A DNA stretch of 64,000 nt from Salinactinospora qingdaonensis (GTDB taxonomy: Bacteria; Actinomycetota; Actinomycetes; Streptosporangiales; Streptosporangiaceae), in the NCBI RefSeq assembly GCF_039539445.1, contig NZ_BAABDD010000003.1:1-64000 (forward strand), written 5' to 3'. The translations under genes and the position numbers were made by a program. The first letter of the stretch is position 1. Each line of letters opens with the position of its first letter. Of the stretch, positions 18,332 to 27,600 are shown piece by piece. The notes beneath the pieces were generated by a model, which did no database searches, was not told the DNA's origin, and was given only the letters and a program-made list of their open reading frames with translations.

Positions 18332-18337
18332 TAGACT
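18332..18337 (+). promoter_or_regulatory. Putative -10 element of the BlaI-type gene (leaderless)
   Basis: TAGACT lies 7 bases before ATG 18345, with no ribosome site between. Confidence 0.5.
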
Positions 18338-18344
18338 GAACAGC

Positions 18345-18710
18345 ATGAACCGGCTGGGCGATCTTGAACGCGCGGTGATGGATGTACTCTGGGAGCGGAT
18401 CGAGCCGTTGACGGTCCGCGAGGTGGGGCGCGCGTTGGCCGACCGCGATCTCGCGCATACAACCGTCATGACGGTACTCGACCGGCTCGCCAAGAAAGGC
18501 GTCGTGATCCGCACCCGCGAGGGTCGCGCGTGGCGTTACGCCCCGGCCGCCAGCCGGGAAAGCTACGTGTCTGAGCTGATGTTTGAGGCGCTGGGCCAGA
18601 CAGGTGATCGGGACGCCGCTCTGGCGGCCTTTGTCCGTTCGATGAGCGGGCCCGAGGCCGAAGCGCTTCGTCGCGCGCTCGCGGAAACCGACCAGCCGCC
18701 GAGGACGTAA
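18345..18710 (+). CDS. BlaI/MecI/CopY-family transcriptional repressor
   Basis: A 121-residue winged-helix repressor. The DNA-binding region spans LGDLERAVMDVLWERIEPLT through the recognition helix TTVMTVLDRLAKKGVVIR to the wing TREGRAWRYAPA. A C-terminal dimerisation helix follows. In BlaI systems a membrane metalloprotease cleaves the repressor on signal; the next gene, 4 bases downstream, encodes an M56-type peptidase. I start at ATG 18345 because residues upstream have no family likeness and a promoter/operator lies directly before it. Confidence 0.9.
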   Translation: MNRLGDLERAVMDVLWERIEPLTVREVGRALADRDLAHTTVMTVLDRLAKKGVVIRTREGRAWRYAPAASRESYVSELMFEALGQTGDRDAALAAFVRSMSGPEAEALRRALAETDQPPRT

Positions 18711-18714
18711 CCGC

Positions 18715-19662
18715 ATGGTCAGTGCCGCCCTACTCGCCACCATCGCAGTTGGCTGCCTCGTCGCAGCGGCACGGCTCCGTAAGGCCACGTGGCCCACGCG
18801 CGGCCCCCACGTCGCCGTCGTCGTCTGGCAGGCGCTGGGCTTGGCCTGTGGCGCCGCCACTATCGGCTCCCTCCTGGCTTTCGGGCTCGCCCCCTACGAG
18901 GCGGGGGTCTACGGTGGGGTGCTCGCGTTCGCCCAGGACACCATGGACCACGGGTTGCAGGTGTCGGCACTGTCGGCCACCCCCTTCGGTGCGACTCGGG
19001 TGGTGGCCGTGATCGCTGCGGTCGGCTTGGCGCTACTGCTGTTCTGGGGGCTGGTCACCTCCTTCATCCACGTGTTGCGTACCCGGCGGCGCCACCACGA
19101 CCTGCTGCGCTTGGTGGCCCGCGACGACCCTGAGGTCCCCGGTGCTCGCGTCCTCGACCACCCGGCCGCAGCGGCCTACTGCCTGCCGGGGATGTTGCGC
19201 TCGCAGGTCGTCGTCAGCGCCGGTGCTCTGGAGGTCCTCGACCGCTACGAGCTGGCCGCGGTGCTGGCCCACGAACACGCCCACCTGCGCCAGCGCCACG
19301 ACCTGGTGCTGCTGCCCTTCTCCTCCCTCAAACGTGCGTTCCCGCGGCTCCGGTCGATCGAGACCGCCTACGACTCTGTGGCACTGCTCATCGAAATGTG
19401 CGCCGACGACCATGCGCGCCGGGAACGTTCCCCCAAGGAGCTGGCCATGGCGCTGATGCGGTTCGGCACCGCCGGCACCGCCACCGTGCCGGCCGGGGCG
19501 CTGGCCGCGGCTGCGCCCGTTGACCAGCCCGAGGTCGTCACGCGCGTGTCGCGGCTGCTCAACCCGGCCGCAGCGCTCTCGTGGCGGGCCACCTTGGCGG
19601 TGTTGACCGCCGCTGTCGCTCTCCTGTCGGGCACGCTGGCCCTGTGGCACCTGCCCATATAA
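18715..19662 (+). CDS. M56-family membrane zinc peptidase (BlaR1-like sensor)
   Basis: This is a 315-residue integral membrane protein with about four membrane segments (near 3-20, 38-60, 98-122 and a C-terminal one near 285-308). A cytoplasmic HEXXH peptidase core lies at H186-E187-x-x-x-H190 (LAHEHAHLRQRHD), with a third-ligand candidate in EMCADDHARR. It lacks BlaR1's extracellular penicillin-binding domain, so the signal is unknown. The 4-base gap after the repressor argues for an operon in which this protein inactivates the repressor. Confidence 0.85.
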   Translation: MVSAALLATIAVGCLVAAARLRKATWPTRGPHVAVVVWQALGLACGAATIGSLLAFGLAPYEAGVYGGVLAFAQDTMDHGLQVSALSATPFGATRVVAVIAAVGLALLLFWGLVTSFIHVLRTRRRHHDLLRLVARDDPEVPGARVLDHPAAAAYCLPGMLRSQVVVSAGALEVLDRYELAAVLAHEHAHLRQRHDLVLLPFSSLKRAFPRLRSIETAYDSVALLIEMCADDHARRERSPKELAMALMRFGTAGTATVPAGALAAAAPVDQPEVVTRVSRLLNPAAALSWRATLAVLTAAVALLSGTLALWHLPI

Positions 19663-19808
19663 CATTGCCGCCCGCTGGCCAGCCATGACGGACTGCCGGC
19701 GAGGTCTCGGGCACGATCGCGACGGCAGCAACGTTTAACCTGGAAAGAGAACCCCGCCAGCGAACTCAAGACCCGCCCGGTCTACTGACGTAAGGATGGG
19801 TGCCTGCC

Positions 19809-20111
19809 GTGGTGGCCATGTCGTTTTTCAGCCTGCTCTGGCAAGTCCTCTACCTGGCGATTTTCGTGACGACCCTGTACGCCCTGGTCGACGCCCTCCG
19901 TACCCCCGCCCAGGCGTTTCCCGCTATGGACAAGCAGACCAAGGGGCTGTGGGTTGGGCTGCTCAGCGTCGGAGCGGTGCTGTCGCTGGGGGCGGTCTTC
20001 GGCTTCGGCGGCTTCCTGGTGATCCTCTCCCTGATCGCCGCGTTGATCTTTTTGTTGGATGTGCGTCCGGCGGTGCGTGGCATCTCCGGTGACGGCCCCT
20101 ACGGCCGCTGA
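19809..20111 (+). CDS. DUF2516-family small membrane protein
   Basis: A protein of about 100 residues with three hydrophobic segments (FFSLLWQVLYLAIFVTTLYA, then LWVGLLSVGAVLSLGAVFGF and FLVILSLIAALIFLL). The pattern with RTPAQAFPAMDKQTKGLWVG fits DUF2516, an actinobacterial family of unknown role. Several starts are in frame (GTG 19800, 19809, 19812 and ATG 19818); I favour 19809 because AAGGATGGG then lies at ribosome-site distance. Confidence 0.75.
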   Translation: MVAMSFFSLLWQVLYLAIFVTTLYALVDALRTPAQAFPAMDKQTKGLWVGLLSVGAVLSLGAVFGFGGFLVILSLIAALIFLLDVRPAVRGISGDGPYGR

Positions 20112-20200
20112 GCCCTCCCGCCCCGCCCGCGAGCCGGGGGCTGTGCCGGGAGACGGCCCGGCCGGCGGGCGGGGTGGTGCTGTTTCATGCTTGTGCACAC

Positions 20201-22492
20201 CTACCCGACGCTGCTAGGCGGCTGCGTCGTGGTGAGGGTCGTGGCCGCCCACGACAGCGCGTCGGCATAGGCGGGGTCGGCGGTGTAGTCGGAGTGGCGC
20301 AGCACTGGCGGGTAGAGCGCCTCGCCCGAAAGGTGGCCGTAGTGGCGCGGGTCGGGCAGGGGCGTGGCGAACTTGACGGTTGTGTCGCCGAGCCGGATCG
20401 GCCCCCCGATGGGGTCAGTGACGCGCCAGAGATTGCGCCAGCCGGTAACCCGCTGGTGCAGCTCGGTCAGGGCGGACTGGCCGAAATAGGCCGGGAAGTA
20501 GCGGGCGTAGAGGCGATCCAGGGGTGAACCGTGCGTGAGGAGCACCACCCGCTCGCGGCAGCGCCACGGCAACTGCCAGACCGTGGCCGCAGCAAGCACC
20601 GAGCCCTGCGAGTGGCCTGACAGGATGACGCCCGTGCCGGCCCCGGTGAGGGCGGCTACCCGCGTCGCCAACTGGGGAACGGCCCGTTCGGCGTAGCAGG
20701 GCGGGGCCAGCGGGTGCGCGGCGCGGGGCCAGAACGTCCCGATATCCCACAGCACCCCCACCGCCTGGCGGGTGGGAAGATCACGGTAGGCGCTGCGTCC
20801 CACCCACACCAGTGCGACCAAGAAGAGCCCGCCCAGCCACGAACCGACCGCTACCAGGGCGGTAACCCCGTCCTGTAGCCAGGCGTCGTTGGTCGCGATC
20901 GCCGCTGGGCTGGTCTGTGATCCGGCCTGGTGCGGCGCTCCCGCGGCCAGCCGGCCGGTGAGGGCCGCATAGCCGACGAGGCCGACGAGTGTCACGGGAG
21001 GCAGCAGCAGCGCCGTCAGACAGGCCGGGACGACCTCCGGCAGCGACGCCAGGGCCCTGGCCCAAGCGATCTCGCGGGTCCGGGAAGCCGTGCGGGAGCG
21101 CCCGTAGCGCCGGCCGATCGCCTGGGCGGCCCTACGGCGACGCCACAGGGCCAGTACTGCCAGCCACAGTCCGCAGAGGAGGGCGAGGGCGGCTTCCAGT
21201 GTGAAGGTGAGTTGCAGCCAGGCGTAGGAGCTGGGTGGGCGCAGCGTGATACACCCGGCTTCGCTGGCTCCCGGGTAGTAGCAGCCGCCGAGCCAGCCCG
21301 CGGTCTGGTAGACCAGCGCCGCGGAGAAGACCCCGCCCAGTAAGACGCCGAACACCACCGTGGCCGGGCCGGACATCCCCCGCATGGCCGTGGTGGCGTG
21401 CGGGGGAGCACTGCGGTACTGGACCAAGGCCGTCACCAGCAGCAGCACACTCAGCACGCACTGAGTGACGAAGAGGATGTTGAGGGCGTCGGTGTAGAAA
21501 GGCAGCGCCCCAGAGGCTTGCCATTCCGGGCGCGGCCATAGCGCATAGCCGGCGGCGAGCAGGAGCAGGAGCAGGGCGCCGTCGCGAGCGAGGGCGCACC
21601 AGAGGGTGGCGCGTTGGTTCCACGTCCCCCCGGTGCCGGGGATGAGAACCCCGGCGGCGCTGCCGAGGCCGACGAGGGCGAGCGCGGCGGCGAGCGCGCT
21701 GCCGGCGGTCGTCAGCTCTGTGACCGTGCCGGCCGTCTGGTCGTGCAGGAGGGGCGCGGCGATCAGGAGGCCCGCGACGGTGGTGGCGGCGATGGCGATG
21801 TGGGCGGAGCGCAGCCGGCCCACGGTCTCGCCGTTGCGCCAGAACTCGGGGCTGCTCAAGGGGGCGGTGGGCCCCTCCTCGGCGGGTGGGGGCAGGGAGA
21901 CGGCGTAGGCGGCGCCGGTGCGTCGCGACAGTGACCAGAGTACGGCGATGACCAGTAACGGAAGTAAGGCTCCCGCGGCCAGCGCCCGGCCGGGCTCGGC
22001 CAGGGGCGCGCCTGGGGCGGAGAGGAACCCCAGCCAGGGACGCAACTGGGCGCACTCTTGACCGTAGCCGGCGCACTGCCATGCCATAAGGTCCATGCCC
22101 ACCCCGGCCGCTGCCAGGGTCAGCAACGCGGTCAGCGAGAGCCCGAGGAGGCGGACCAGCCCGTCATAGCAGGCGTCAGCGGCGCGGTGGGCGGGCGGGT
22201 CGTGCTGGTCGGACCGCCGTGGCCGCATCCAGTAGGCCATGTTGACCAGCATGAACGGTAACAGCAACAGCCACAGCGCCCGGGAGGCGCTGCCCGAGGT
22301 GAGGTTGCCCCACGCGAACGCCTCCTGGTCCACGCCGGGCACGGTGTGAGTGTCGCTCTCGGTTCGGGGGCGAAAGAAGCCGGCAAGCTGGTCACCGGCG
22401 CGTCGCACGGCGGGCGACACCGCGAGCAGTTCCTCGGCTGTGGCGCCGCTGACACCGTGAATCCTCAGTTCGATCGCGCGTTCGTCGGCCAT
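20201..22492 (-). CDS. Large polytopic membrane protein with C-terminal lipase-like (GHSQGS) domain
   Basis: This is a 763-residue protein starting at ATG 22492 (MADERAIELRIHGVSGATAE). The N-terminal 60 residues read like the first strand of an alpha/beta hydrolase (ELRIHGVSG). About ten hydrophobic segments follow from residue 70 to 590. The C-terminal 180 residues carry a serine-hydrolase elbow, GVILSGHSQGSVLAA, and a possible catalytic His region (THGSPLDRLYARYF). A hydrolase split by a membrane block is an unusual layout. No substrate can be inferred. It stands alone between a small convergent membrane gene and a repeat-rich gap. Confidence 0.7.
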   Translation of the reverse strand: MADERAIELRIHGVSGATAEELLAVSPAVRRAGDQLAGFFRPRTESDTHTVPGVDQEAFAWGNLTSGSASRALWLLLLPFMLVNMAYWMRPRRSDQHDPPAHRAADACYDGLVRLLGLSLTALLTLAAAGVGMDLMAWQCAGYGQECAQLRPWLGFLSAPGAPLAEPGRALAAGALLPLLVIAVLWSLSRRTGAAYAVSLPPPAEEGPTAPLSSPEFWRNGETVGRLRSAHIAIAATTVAGLLIAAPLLHDQTAGTVTELTTAGSALAAALALVGLGSAAGVLIPGTGGTWNQRATLWCALARDGALLLLLLAAGYALWPRPEWQASGALPFYTDALNILFVTQCVLSVLLLVTALVQYRSAPPHATTAMRGMSGPATVVFGVLLGGVFSAALVYQTAGWLGGCYYPGASEAGCITLRPPSSYAWLQLTFTLEAALALLCGLWLAVLALWRRRRAAQAIGRRYGRSRTASRTREIAWARALASLPEVVPACLTALLLPPVTLVGLVGYAALTGRLAAGAPHQAGSQTSPAAIATNDAWLQDGVTALVAVGSWLGGLFLVALVWVGRSAYRDLPTRQAVGVLWDIGTFWPRAAHPLAPPCYAERAVPQLATRVAALTGAGTGVILSGHSQGSVLAAATVWQLPWRCRERVVLLTHGSPLDRLYARYFPAYFGQSALTELHQRVTGWRNLWRVTDPIGGPIRLGDTTVKFATPLPDPRHYGHLSGEALYPPVLRHSDYTADPAYADALSWAATTLTTTQPPSSVG

Positions 22493-23505
22493 GGCTACAG
22501 CTCCGTTCTTGGGGTGGGGGCGGTAGCGGCCCGCATCGGCCGGGGCGGGCCCGACGCGGCGGCGGGAGCAGCACGTTTCGTACAGCCCGACGGGGGCGCA
22601 CCGGGCTGTCGTGACGTGCGTTGGAGGCCAGAGGGGGACACATGGCGGATCTTTACACACCATTGCCGGAAAAACCATGGGTGGCCACCTGGTTTCCGGT
22701 GGGCAACGGTGGAGGTGTTGGCTCGTGTCTGGATCGTTGCGTGGTCTCGGTGGTCTTGGCGGGCGGGTCGTAGTGGAGGCTGGCGTTTGCCCGGGTCTGG
22801 AGAGGGTGCTGTTCGCTCGTGCCTCGATCGCTTCGCGATCTCGGCAGTCCTACGGGGCACCGCTGGGAGCAAGCAGAAACGACACGGACCGCCATAGGAG
22901 TAACGGAACGTCATTACCGTGCGCGATATCGCTGCCGGCCAGGAGACCACTTTCGCGCAATATCACTGTCACGCGGAGCGCCGCTGCCACACGACGGTGC
23001 TACCTCCCAAGACACCACTACCGCCCACAGCACGACTGCCACACGACGGTGCTGTGGGCGGATGCAGCGGTGGTCGGCACTCTTTTCCGGGGGTGGTGGC
23101 CGAGGTCGTCCCAGAGGGCATTGAGCCGCGTCCCCATCCCACCCCACCGTGCCCACAGCCCAACCCCAGGCTGCCGCGATCGCGGCGCGAGCGACGGGAA
23201 ACCCCGTATGCTCCCCTCAGGCCACAGCCATATCCCGCCGCAAGCCCCAGGGGGTGAGAGCAAGGCAAGCCCACCGGCGGGGCGAGGGATCGGACCGGGC
23301 GCTCCATCACCGGCGAGGCGAGCCGTACCCGGAAGTGGTGCGGGCACACGAGGCGGACATGGCGCCGCCCTTACGAAGGCAGGGCTGTCTCGGCCGGTGG
23401 CTGTGCGACCTGTCGCCCATGCTGGGCACCCGCGGGGGACAGGCCGCCCTTCACCCGGTCACGGACGGCTCTCTCGGGGGAACGTCGCTACCTCCGTTTA
23501 ACCGG
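22493..23505. repeat. Gene-free kilobase of decayed repeats
   Basis: No credible gene lies in this 1-kb gap. It holds three eroded cores of the CTAG-flanked element family: 22721-22753 (minus sense, divergent), 22815-22846 (minus sense, close to consensus) and 23167-23198 (plus sense, shortened). It also holds an 18-base direct repeat, CTGCCACACGACGGTGCT, at 22984 and 23036. A strong hairpin is described separately. The gap looks like a place where insertions accumulated and decayed. Confidence 0.65.
23021..23061. repeat. Perfect 13-bp inverted repeat
   Basis: CCGCCCACAGCAC (23021-23033) pairs perfectly with GTGCTGTGGGCGG (23049-23061) around a 15-base loop. It overlaps the second copy of the 18-base direct repeat. 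Its role is unknown; a terminator or the end of a decayed mobile element would fit. Confidence 0.6.
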
Positions 23506-24528
23506 TCAAGACACGAGGTCGGCCTCGACGTTCCAGGTGTTGCACGCCCCGGGACTTTGGTAGCGCATGCCGTGCTCGGTCCACATGACGCTGTTGGCGG
23601 CTGAACCGTGCGTGCGCTCGCTGGGAGGGCTGTTCTCCCGGTCGGCGGTGGCAGCCGCATCGTCGAGAACGGCGCTGCGGTCGGCCGCGTCGAGGGGGTA
23701 GCTAGCGGAGATGGAGCCCAGGAACGCGCCGGCCAGGCAGTTGGCTTGGAGCTCGCCGCGGCGGGTCCAGGCGTTGCGGTCGACGACGGTGGGCTCTTGG
23801 CTGCGCTGGTCGTGGTAGTACTCCAGCAGCCCGGACTGAGCCTGCACGTGGTGGCCGTACTCGTGGGCGAGGAGTGAGGCGTAGACGACGCTGTTTTCGG
23901 CGCCGTTCCACTTCTTCACCACGTCGGAGACCCCGATGTAGAGGCCTTGGCTGGCTTGGCAGTAGAAGGCCCCGGCTGAGGAGGGGTAGTCCCGGCAGGG
24001 GCTGGTGCCGGGCTGGGTCCAAAAGACTCGTTCGGGCGGCTGGAAGGAGAGCCCCGCCTTAGCGAACTGGGTTTCCCAGACCTGGTCGAGGCAGTCGGTC
24101 ATGAGGTACAGGAAACGTTCCATGGCGGCCGGGTCGTCCACCTGCACCTCGGGGGCCGGGCAGGGGAGGGGGGACAGCCGGCCGGTGGCGTAGAGCGGGT
24201 TGGCGCGCAGCGCCCGCTCCCCCGAGGGCCGGTCGGGCAGGCTGGACTCCTCGTCGCCACTGGGGGCCTCCCTGGGCACCCCGCCAGCGTGCCCGTTGCC
24301 CTCGGCGACACTGGGCTCGGGGGTTGTTGCGGTCTGCGTGGCGACGTTGAAGACACCGTGCTCGTCGCGGACGGCCATACTCGACGCGAATACAGCCGCC
24401 GCCACGAAGGCGACCGCGAGGAGGACATGGAGCAGCGGGCGGTGCCGCCGGCCCCGGCGACGTCGTCCCCGCGTCGAGCGCACGCGAGGTGGCCGCCCTT
24501 CAGGACGTTGGCTGTCGTCACGCTCCAC
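23506..24528 (-). CDS. Membrane-anchored neutral zinc metallopeptidase (YpfJ-like), copy 1
   Basis: A 340-residue protein with a basic N-terminus, one membrane segment (about residues 31-52, LLHVLLAVAFVAAAVFASSM), a Ser/Glu/Pro linker and a YpfJ-type zinc peptidase domain. The zinc motif is H222-E-Y-G-H226 (LLAHEYGHHVQ) with a downstream acidic ligand candidate in RRGELQANCLAGAFLG. Cysteines C119, C142, C177 and C188 (approximate) and a C-terminal CNTW motif suggest disulphides in the extracytoplasmic domain. A paralogue lies immediately upstream on the same strand, 46 bases away. Substrate unknown. Confidence 0.85.
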   Translation of the reverse strand: MERDDSQRPEGRPPRVRSTRGRRRRGRRHRPLLHVLLAVAFVAAAVFASSMAVRDEHGVFNVATQTATTPEPSVAEGNGHAGGVPREAPSGDEESSLPDRPSGERALRANPLYATGRLSPLPCPAPEVQVDDPAAMERFLYLMTDCLDQVWETQFAKAGLSFQPPERVFWTQPGTSPCRDYPSSAGAFYCQASQGLYIGVSDVVKKWNGAENSVVYASLLAHEYGHHVQAQSGLLEYYHDQRSQEPTVVDRNAWTRRGELQANCLAGAFLGSISASYPLDAADRSAVLDDAAATADRENSPPSERTHGSAANSVMWTEHGMRYQSPGACNTWNVEADLVS

Positions 24529-24573
24529 GATCCCCGCTGTGCTCCCGTCAACTCGACACGTGCCGTATCGGCG

Positions 24574-25566
24574 TTACTGGACCAAGTCGCTGCGGGCCTG
24601 CCAGGTGTTGCAGGAGGCCGGGTCCCGGCGATCCATCCCGTGCGCGGTCCACAGGCGGCTGTTGCGCGGCGATCCATGCGTGCGGTCGGCGTCGGTGAAG
24701 TCGCCACGTCGTTCCGCGTCTTCGAGGATATTCGCCTCCTCGTCCGATCCAATGGGAAAACTCGCGCGAATCGAACCGAGAAACGCTGCGCCAAGACAGT
24801 TGGCCTGGAGTTCGCTTTTGCGCGTCCAGGCGTCGCGGGAGCTCACCACGCTTTCGGCGCCGCGTCCGGCGTGGTAGTGGCCGAGGATGCCCGCCTCGCT
24901 TTGCACGTGATGAGCGTACTCGTGGCTGAGGAGGAAGGTATAGGCCTCAGGATTACCGTTGTGGCCGGATTTGTGCACGATGTTTTTGACGCCCAGGTAG
25001 AGCCCCCTGTTGGCCTGGCAGTAGAAGGCGGCGGTGCCTTGGGAGGGGTATTTGCCGCACGGGCTCTGCCCGGAGGCGTACCAGTAGATCCGGTTGGGAG
25101 CCTGAAACTCCAGATCGGCGTCGTCGAACTGTTGGGACCACGACCGGTCCATGCAGGTGGTCATCGTGTGGAGGAACCGCTCCATCGAGGCCGCGTCCTC
25201 GATGTCGACGCTGGGCGCCGGGCAGGCCACCTCGACCAGTTCACCGGTGGTGTAGAGGGCGTTGCCGGAGAGGACGTCGCCGGTGTCGGAGGTCCCGGTG
25301 GGCTCCTCGGCTCCGTCGGTCTCCTCTGCCGTCTCCTCCACCGGCGCCGTGTTCCCCCCAGGCAGGCCGCTCGACGCGACGGGCCGGCCGTGCTCTCCGG
25401 AGGGCTCGATGAGGGCGGCGACGGTGAGGAAACCGGCGAGCCCGACCGCGCCCAGGCCGAAGGCGATGACGGCCCCCACGCCGATGCTCAACCGTCTGCG
25501 TGGTTTGCGCGCGTAGGAAGGCAGTGCGTAGGTGTCACGCGCGTCTTCTCGGCTGCCCGCCTCCAT
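24574..25566 (-). CDS. Membrane-anchored neutral zinc metallopeptidase (YpfJ-like), copy 2
   Basis: A 330-residue paralogue of the next gene, with the same plan: short cytoplasmic part, membrane segment (about 30-53), acidic linker and zinc peptidase domain with H215-E-Y-A-H219 (LLSHEYAHHVQ) and KSELQANCLGAAFLG. I start at ATG 25566 (MEAGSREDARDTY); the frame is open upstream, but those residues do not match the paralogue. The linker is Glu/Thr-rich (TAPVEETAEETDGAEEPTG). Tandem duplication of the pair is evident from the shared domain and Cys spacing. Confidence 0.85.
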   Translation of the reverse strand: MEAGSREDARDTYALPSYARKPRRRLSIGVGAVIAFGLGAVGLAGFLTVAALIEPSGEHGRPVASSGLPGGNTAPVEETAEETDGAEEPTGTSDTGDVLSGNALYTTGELVEVACPAPSVDIEDAASMERFLHTMTTCMDRSWSQQFDDADLEFQAPNRIYWYASGQSPCGKYPSQGTAAFYCQANRGLYLGVKNIVHKSGHNGNPEAYTFLLSHEYAHHVQSEAGILGHYHAGRGAESVVSSRDAWTRKSELQANCLGAAFLGSIRASFPIGSDEEANILEDAERRGDFTDADRTHGSPRNSRLWTAHGMDRRDPASCNTWQARSDLVQ

Positions 25567-25779
25567 AACACCACCGTTCTCGTACCTCGTGTGGTTTTCG
25601 CCCGCAGACCGCACCCCGCGGCACCGATGGGAATGCTCCCACCCGCAGTGAGAAGAGCCATTGTGGGGACGGCCACGGATGATTTTCCCGATTATCACCG
25701 GTACGGACGACACCGTTGACACCACCGACCCTCAGCCGTCTGCGACGGAGGAACGCGAAAGGCCCTTCCGGGGAACGGA

Positions 25780-25785
25780 TAGGCT
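25780..25785 (+). promoter_or_regulatory. Putative -10 element of the DUF2207 gene (leaderless)
   Basis: TAGGCT lies 8 bases before ATG 25794. Confidence 0.45.
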
Positions 25786-25793
25786 CTCTCGCC

Positions 25794-27587
25794 ATGGGCT
25801 GGGTTAGACGTATGCGCCCGACGATTGTGGCCGGGCTCGGACTGCTGTCGGTAGCGGGGCTTGCCACCGGCGCCGCAGCCCAGAGCAGCGCCGCCCCTCC
25901 CCTTGAGGAGAGCCCGGCCCCGCCCGCGGCCCACGCCGAACCCGGCGGTCACGGTAACGGCTCGGGCATCGACAACGCCATCGAGCTTGTCCTTGAGAAA
26001 TCGGGGGTGCTGCGCGCTCGGGAGACGATCAGCTTCGGCGCCGACCCACCGGAGCGGTTCACACGCACCTTCGTCACCCGTGAGCCCTACGACGACGGTC
26101 ATGACCGGCTTTGGGAGATGAACCACATCGCGGCGAGCACCGGGGACGGTGCGACGGTGGAGACCACGACCACCGAGCACGAGCAGACGCTCGATGTGGA
26201 GCTGCTCACCGACTCAGCCGAGCAGGTGATCCTGGAGTACGAGGTCCGCGGCAGTACGAGCCGCATCGGTGACCGCGTGGAGATGGAGTGGGTGGCGGTC
26301 GGCGGCTACAGCGCCGCGGTAAGCGAGACGACCGTCACCGTCACTGCCGACGCCCCGCCGCTGGCGCTGTCATGTGCGGCGGGAGATCCGCGGAGTTCCA
26401 TCTACTGTGCCTCCTCCGACATGGGCAGCCACCAAGCGCTCATCGCCCGCTTCATGCAGACCGACATGGCGCCGGGACACATGCTCAGCATCGTCGTGGG
26501 CTACCCGCCCGGTACCGCCCCCGACGCCCCCATACTGGCCCGCACCTGGTCACTGACCTCGGCGTTCGCGATCACTCCCCTGACGGGCAGCGTGTTCGGG
26601 CTGCTGCTGCTCGTGCTGGTGGGCGGGCTGGTGCTGCTCATCAGGGTGCGGGGGCGTGACGAGCGGGCGCTGCGCACCGAGGCCAAGGCCGGTGATACGG
26701 CGCCGCTGTCGAACGCCGAACACGGCGGGCTGCGCTTCCGACCACCCGACGACGTCCACCCGGGCCAGATCGGAACCCTCGTCGACGAACAAGCCGACGT
26801 CGTCGACATCACCGCCTCTGTCGTGGACCTGGGCGTGCGCGGCCACCTCGCGATCGAGGAGCTGCCCCACGAGCGGAGCTCCTCGTTCGACTGGCTGCTG
26901 ACCCGGCTGCCCTCGCCGCCTGAGGACCCGCTGATGCGCTACGAGCGACTGCTGTTGGATGCGCTGTTCCACGCCGGTGACGAGGTGCGGCTCTCGCAGT
27001 TGTCGGAGGGGTTCGCGCTGCGCCTGGCCGGGGTGCGCGATGAGCTCTACCGCGACATGGTCCGGCTCAAGTGGTTCGCGCGCCGCCCCAACCTGGAGCG
27101 CAACCGGTGGACCAGTATGGGCATCGCGCTCACTGGGGTGGGCGTGGTCGCGACCGTTCTGCTCGCGATCTTCACCTACGCGGCGTTCACCGGGCTGGCG
27201 GTCATCATCGCGGGCGCGGCGGTGACGGTGGGCGCACAGTCCATGCCGGCCAAGACCAAGCTGGGCAGCGCGGTGTTCGCCCACACCCTGGGGTTTCGCA
27301 CCTACCTGCTGCGCACCAACGGCGAGGACGTGCCGGCGGATCGGCGGGTAGCGGTGCTCTCGCGCTACCTGCCCTACGCGATCATCTTCGACGACGTCGA
27401 CCGGTGGGCGCAACTGCTAGCCCGCGCCGGCTCGGCCCCTGCGGAGGGCGACGAGCTGGTGTGGTATCGGGGGCCGCGAGACTGGCACATCGACGACTTC
27501 GCCGATTCCATCAAGACCTTCACCCTGACGCTGTCCGGTGTCATCTCCAACACCAGGCAGTTCAAGACGCTCAGTTACCTGAGTTAG
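25794..27587 (+). CDS. DUF2207 membrane protein
   Basis: A 597-residue protein with a signal segment (about 8-28, VAGLGLLSVAGLATGAAAQS), an extracytoplasmic beta-rich domain (about 50-240) and a membrane segment (FGLLLLVLVGGLVLLI, about 264-280). A cytoplasmic winged-helix-like region follows (DVHPGQIGTLVDEQADVVDI), then two further membrane segments (about 440-480) and a cytoplasmic tail with the motif RYLPYAIIFDDVDRWAQ. This order is typical of DUF2207 (YciQ-like) proteins, whose function is unknown. It lies 13 bases before dtd and may share its transcript. Confidence 0.85.
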   Translation: MGWVRRMRPTIVAGLGLLSVAGLATGAAAQSSAAPPLEESPAPPAAHAEPGGHGNGSGIDNAIELVLEKSGVLRARETISFGADPPERFTRTFVTREPYDDGHDRLWEMNHIAASTGDGATVETTTTEHEQTLDVELLTDSAEQVILEYEVRGSTSRIGDRVEMEWVAVGGYSAAVSETTVTVTADAPPLALSCAAGDPRSSIYCASSDMGSHQALIARFMQTDMAPGHMLSIVVGYPPGTAPDAPILARTWSLTSAFAITPLTGSVFGLLLLVLVGGLVLLIRVRGRDERALRTEAKAGDTAPLSNAEHGGLRFRPPDDVHPGQIGTLVDEQADVVDITASVVDLGVRGHLAIEELPHERSSSFDWLLTRLPSPPEDPLMRYERLLLDALFHAGDEVRLSQLSEGFALRLAGVRDELYRDMVRLKWFARRPNLERNRWTSMGIALTGVGVVATVLLAIFTYAAFTGLAVIIAGAAVTVGAQSMPAKTKLGSAVFAHTLGFRTYLLRTNGEDVPADRRVAVLSRYLPYAIIFDDVDRWAQLLARAGSAPAEGDELVWYRGPRDWHIDDFADSIKTFTLTLSGVISNTRQFKTLSYLS

Positions 27588-27600
27588 GAAGAGACCAGCT

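Noticed and set aside
22914..23349. Small open frames in the repeat-rich gap
   Set aside because: They translate the repeated DNA itself (recurring RASIASRSRQ-type strings) and have no start signals.
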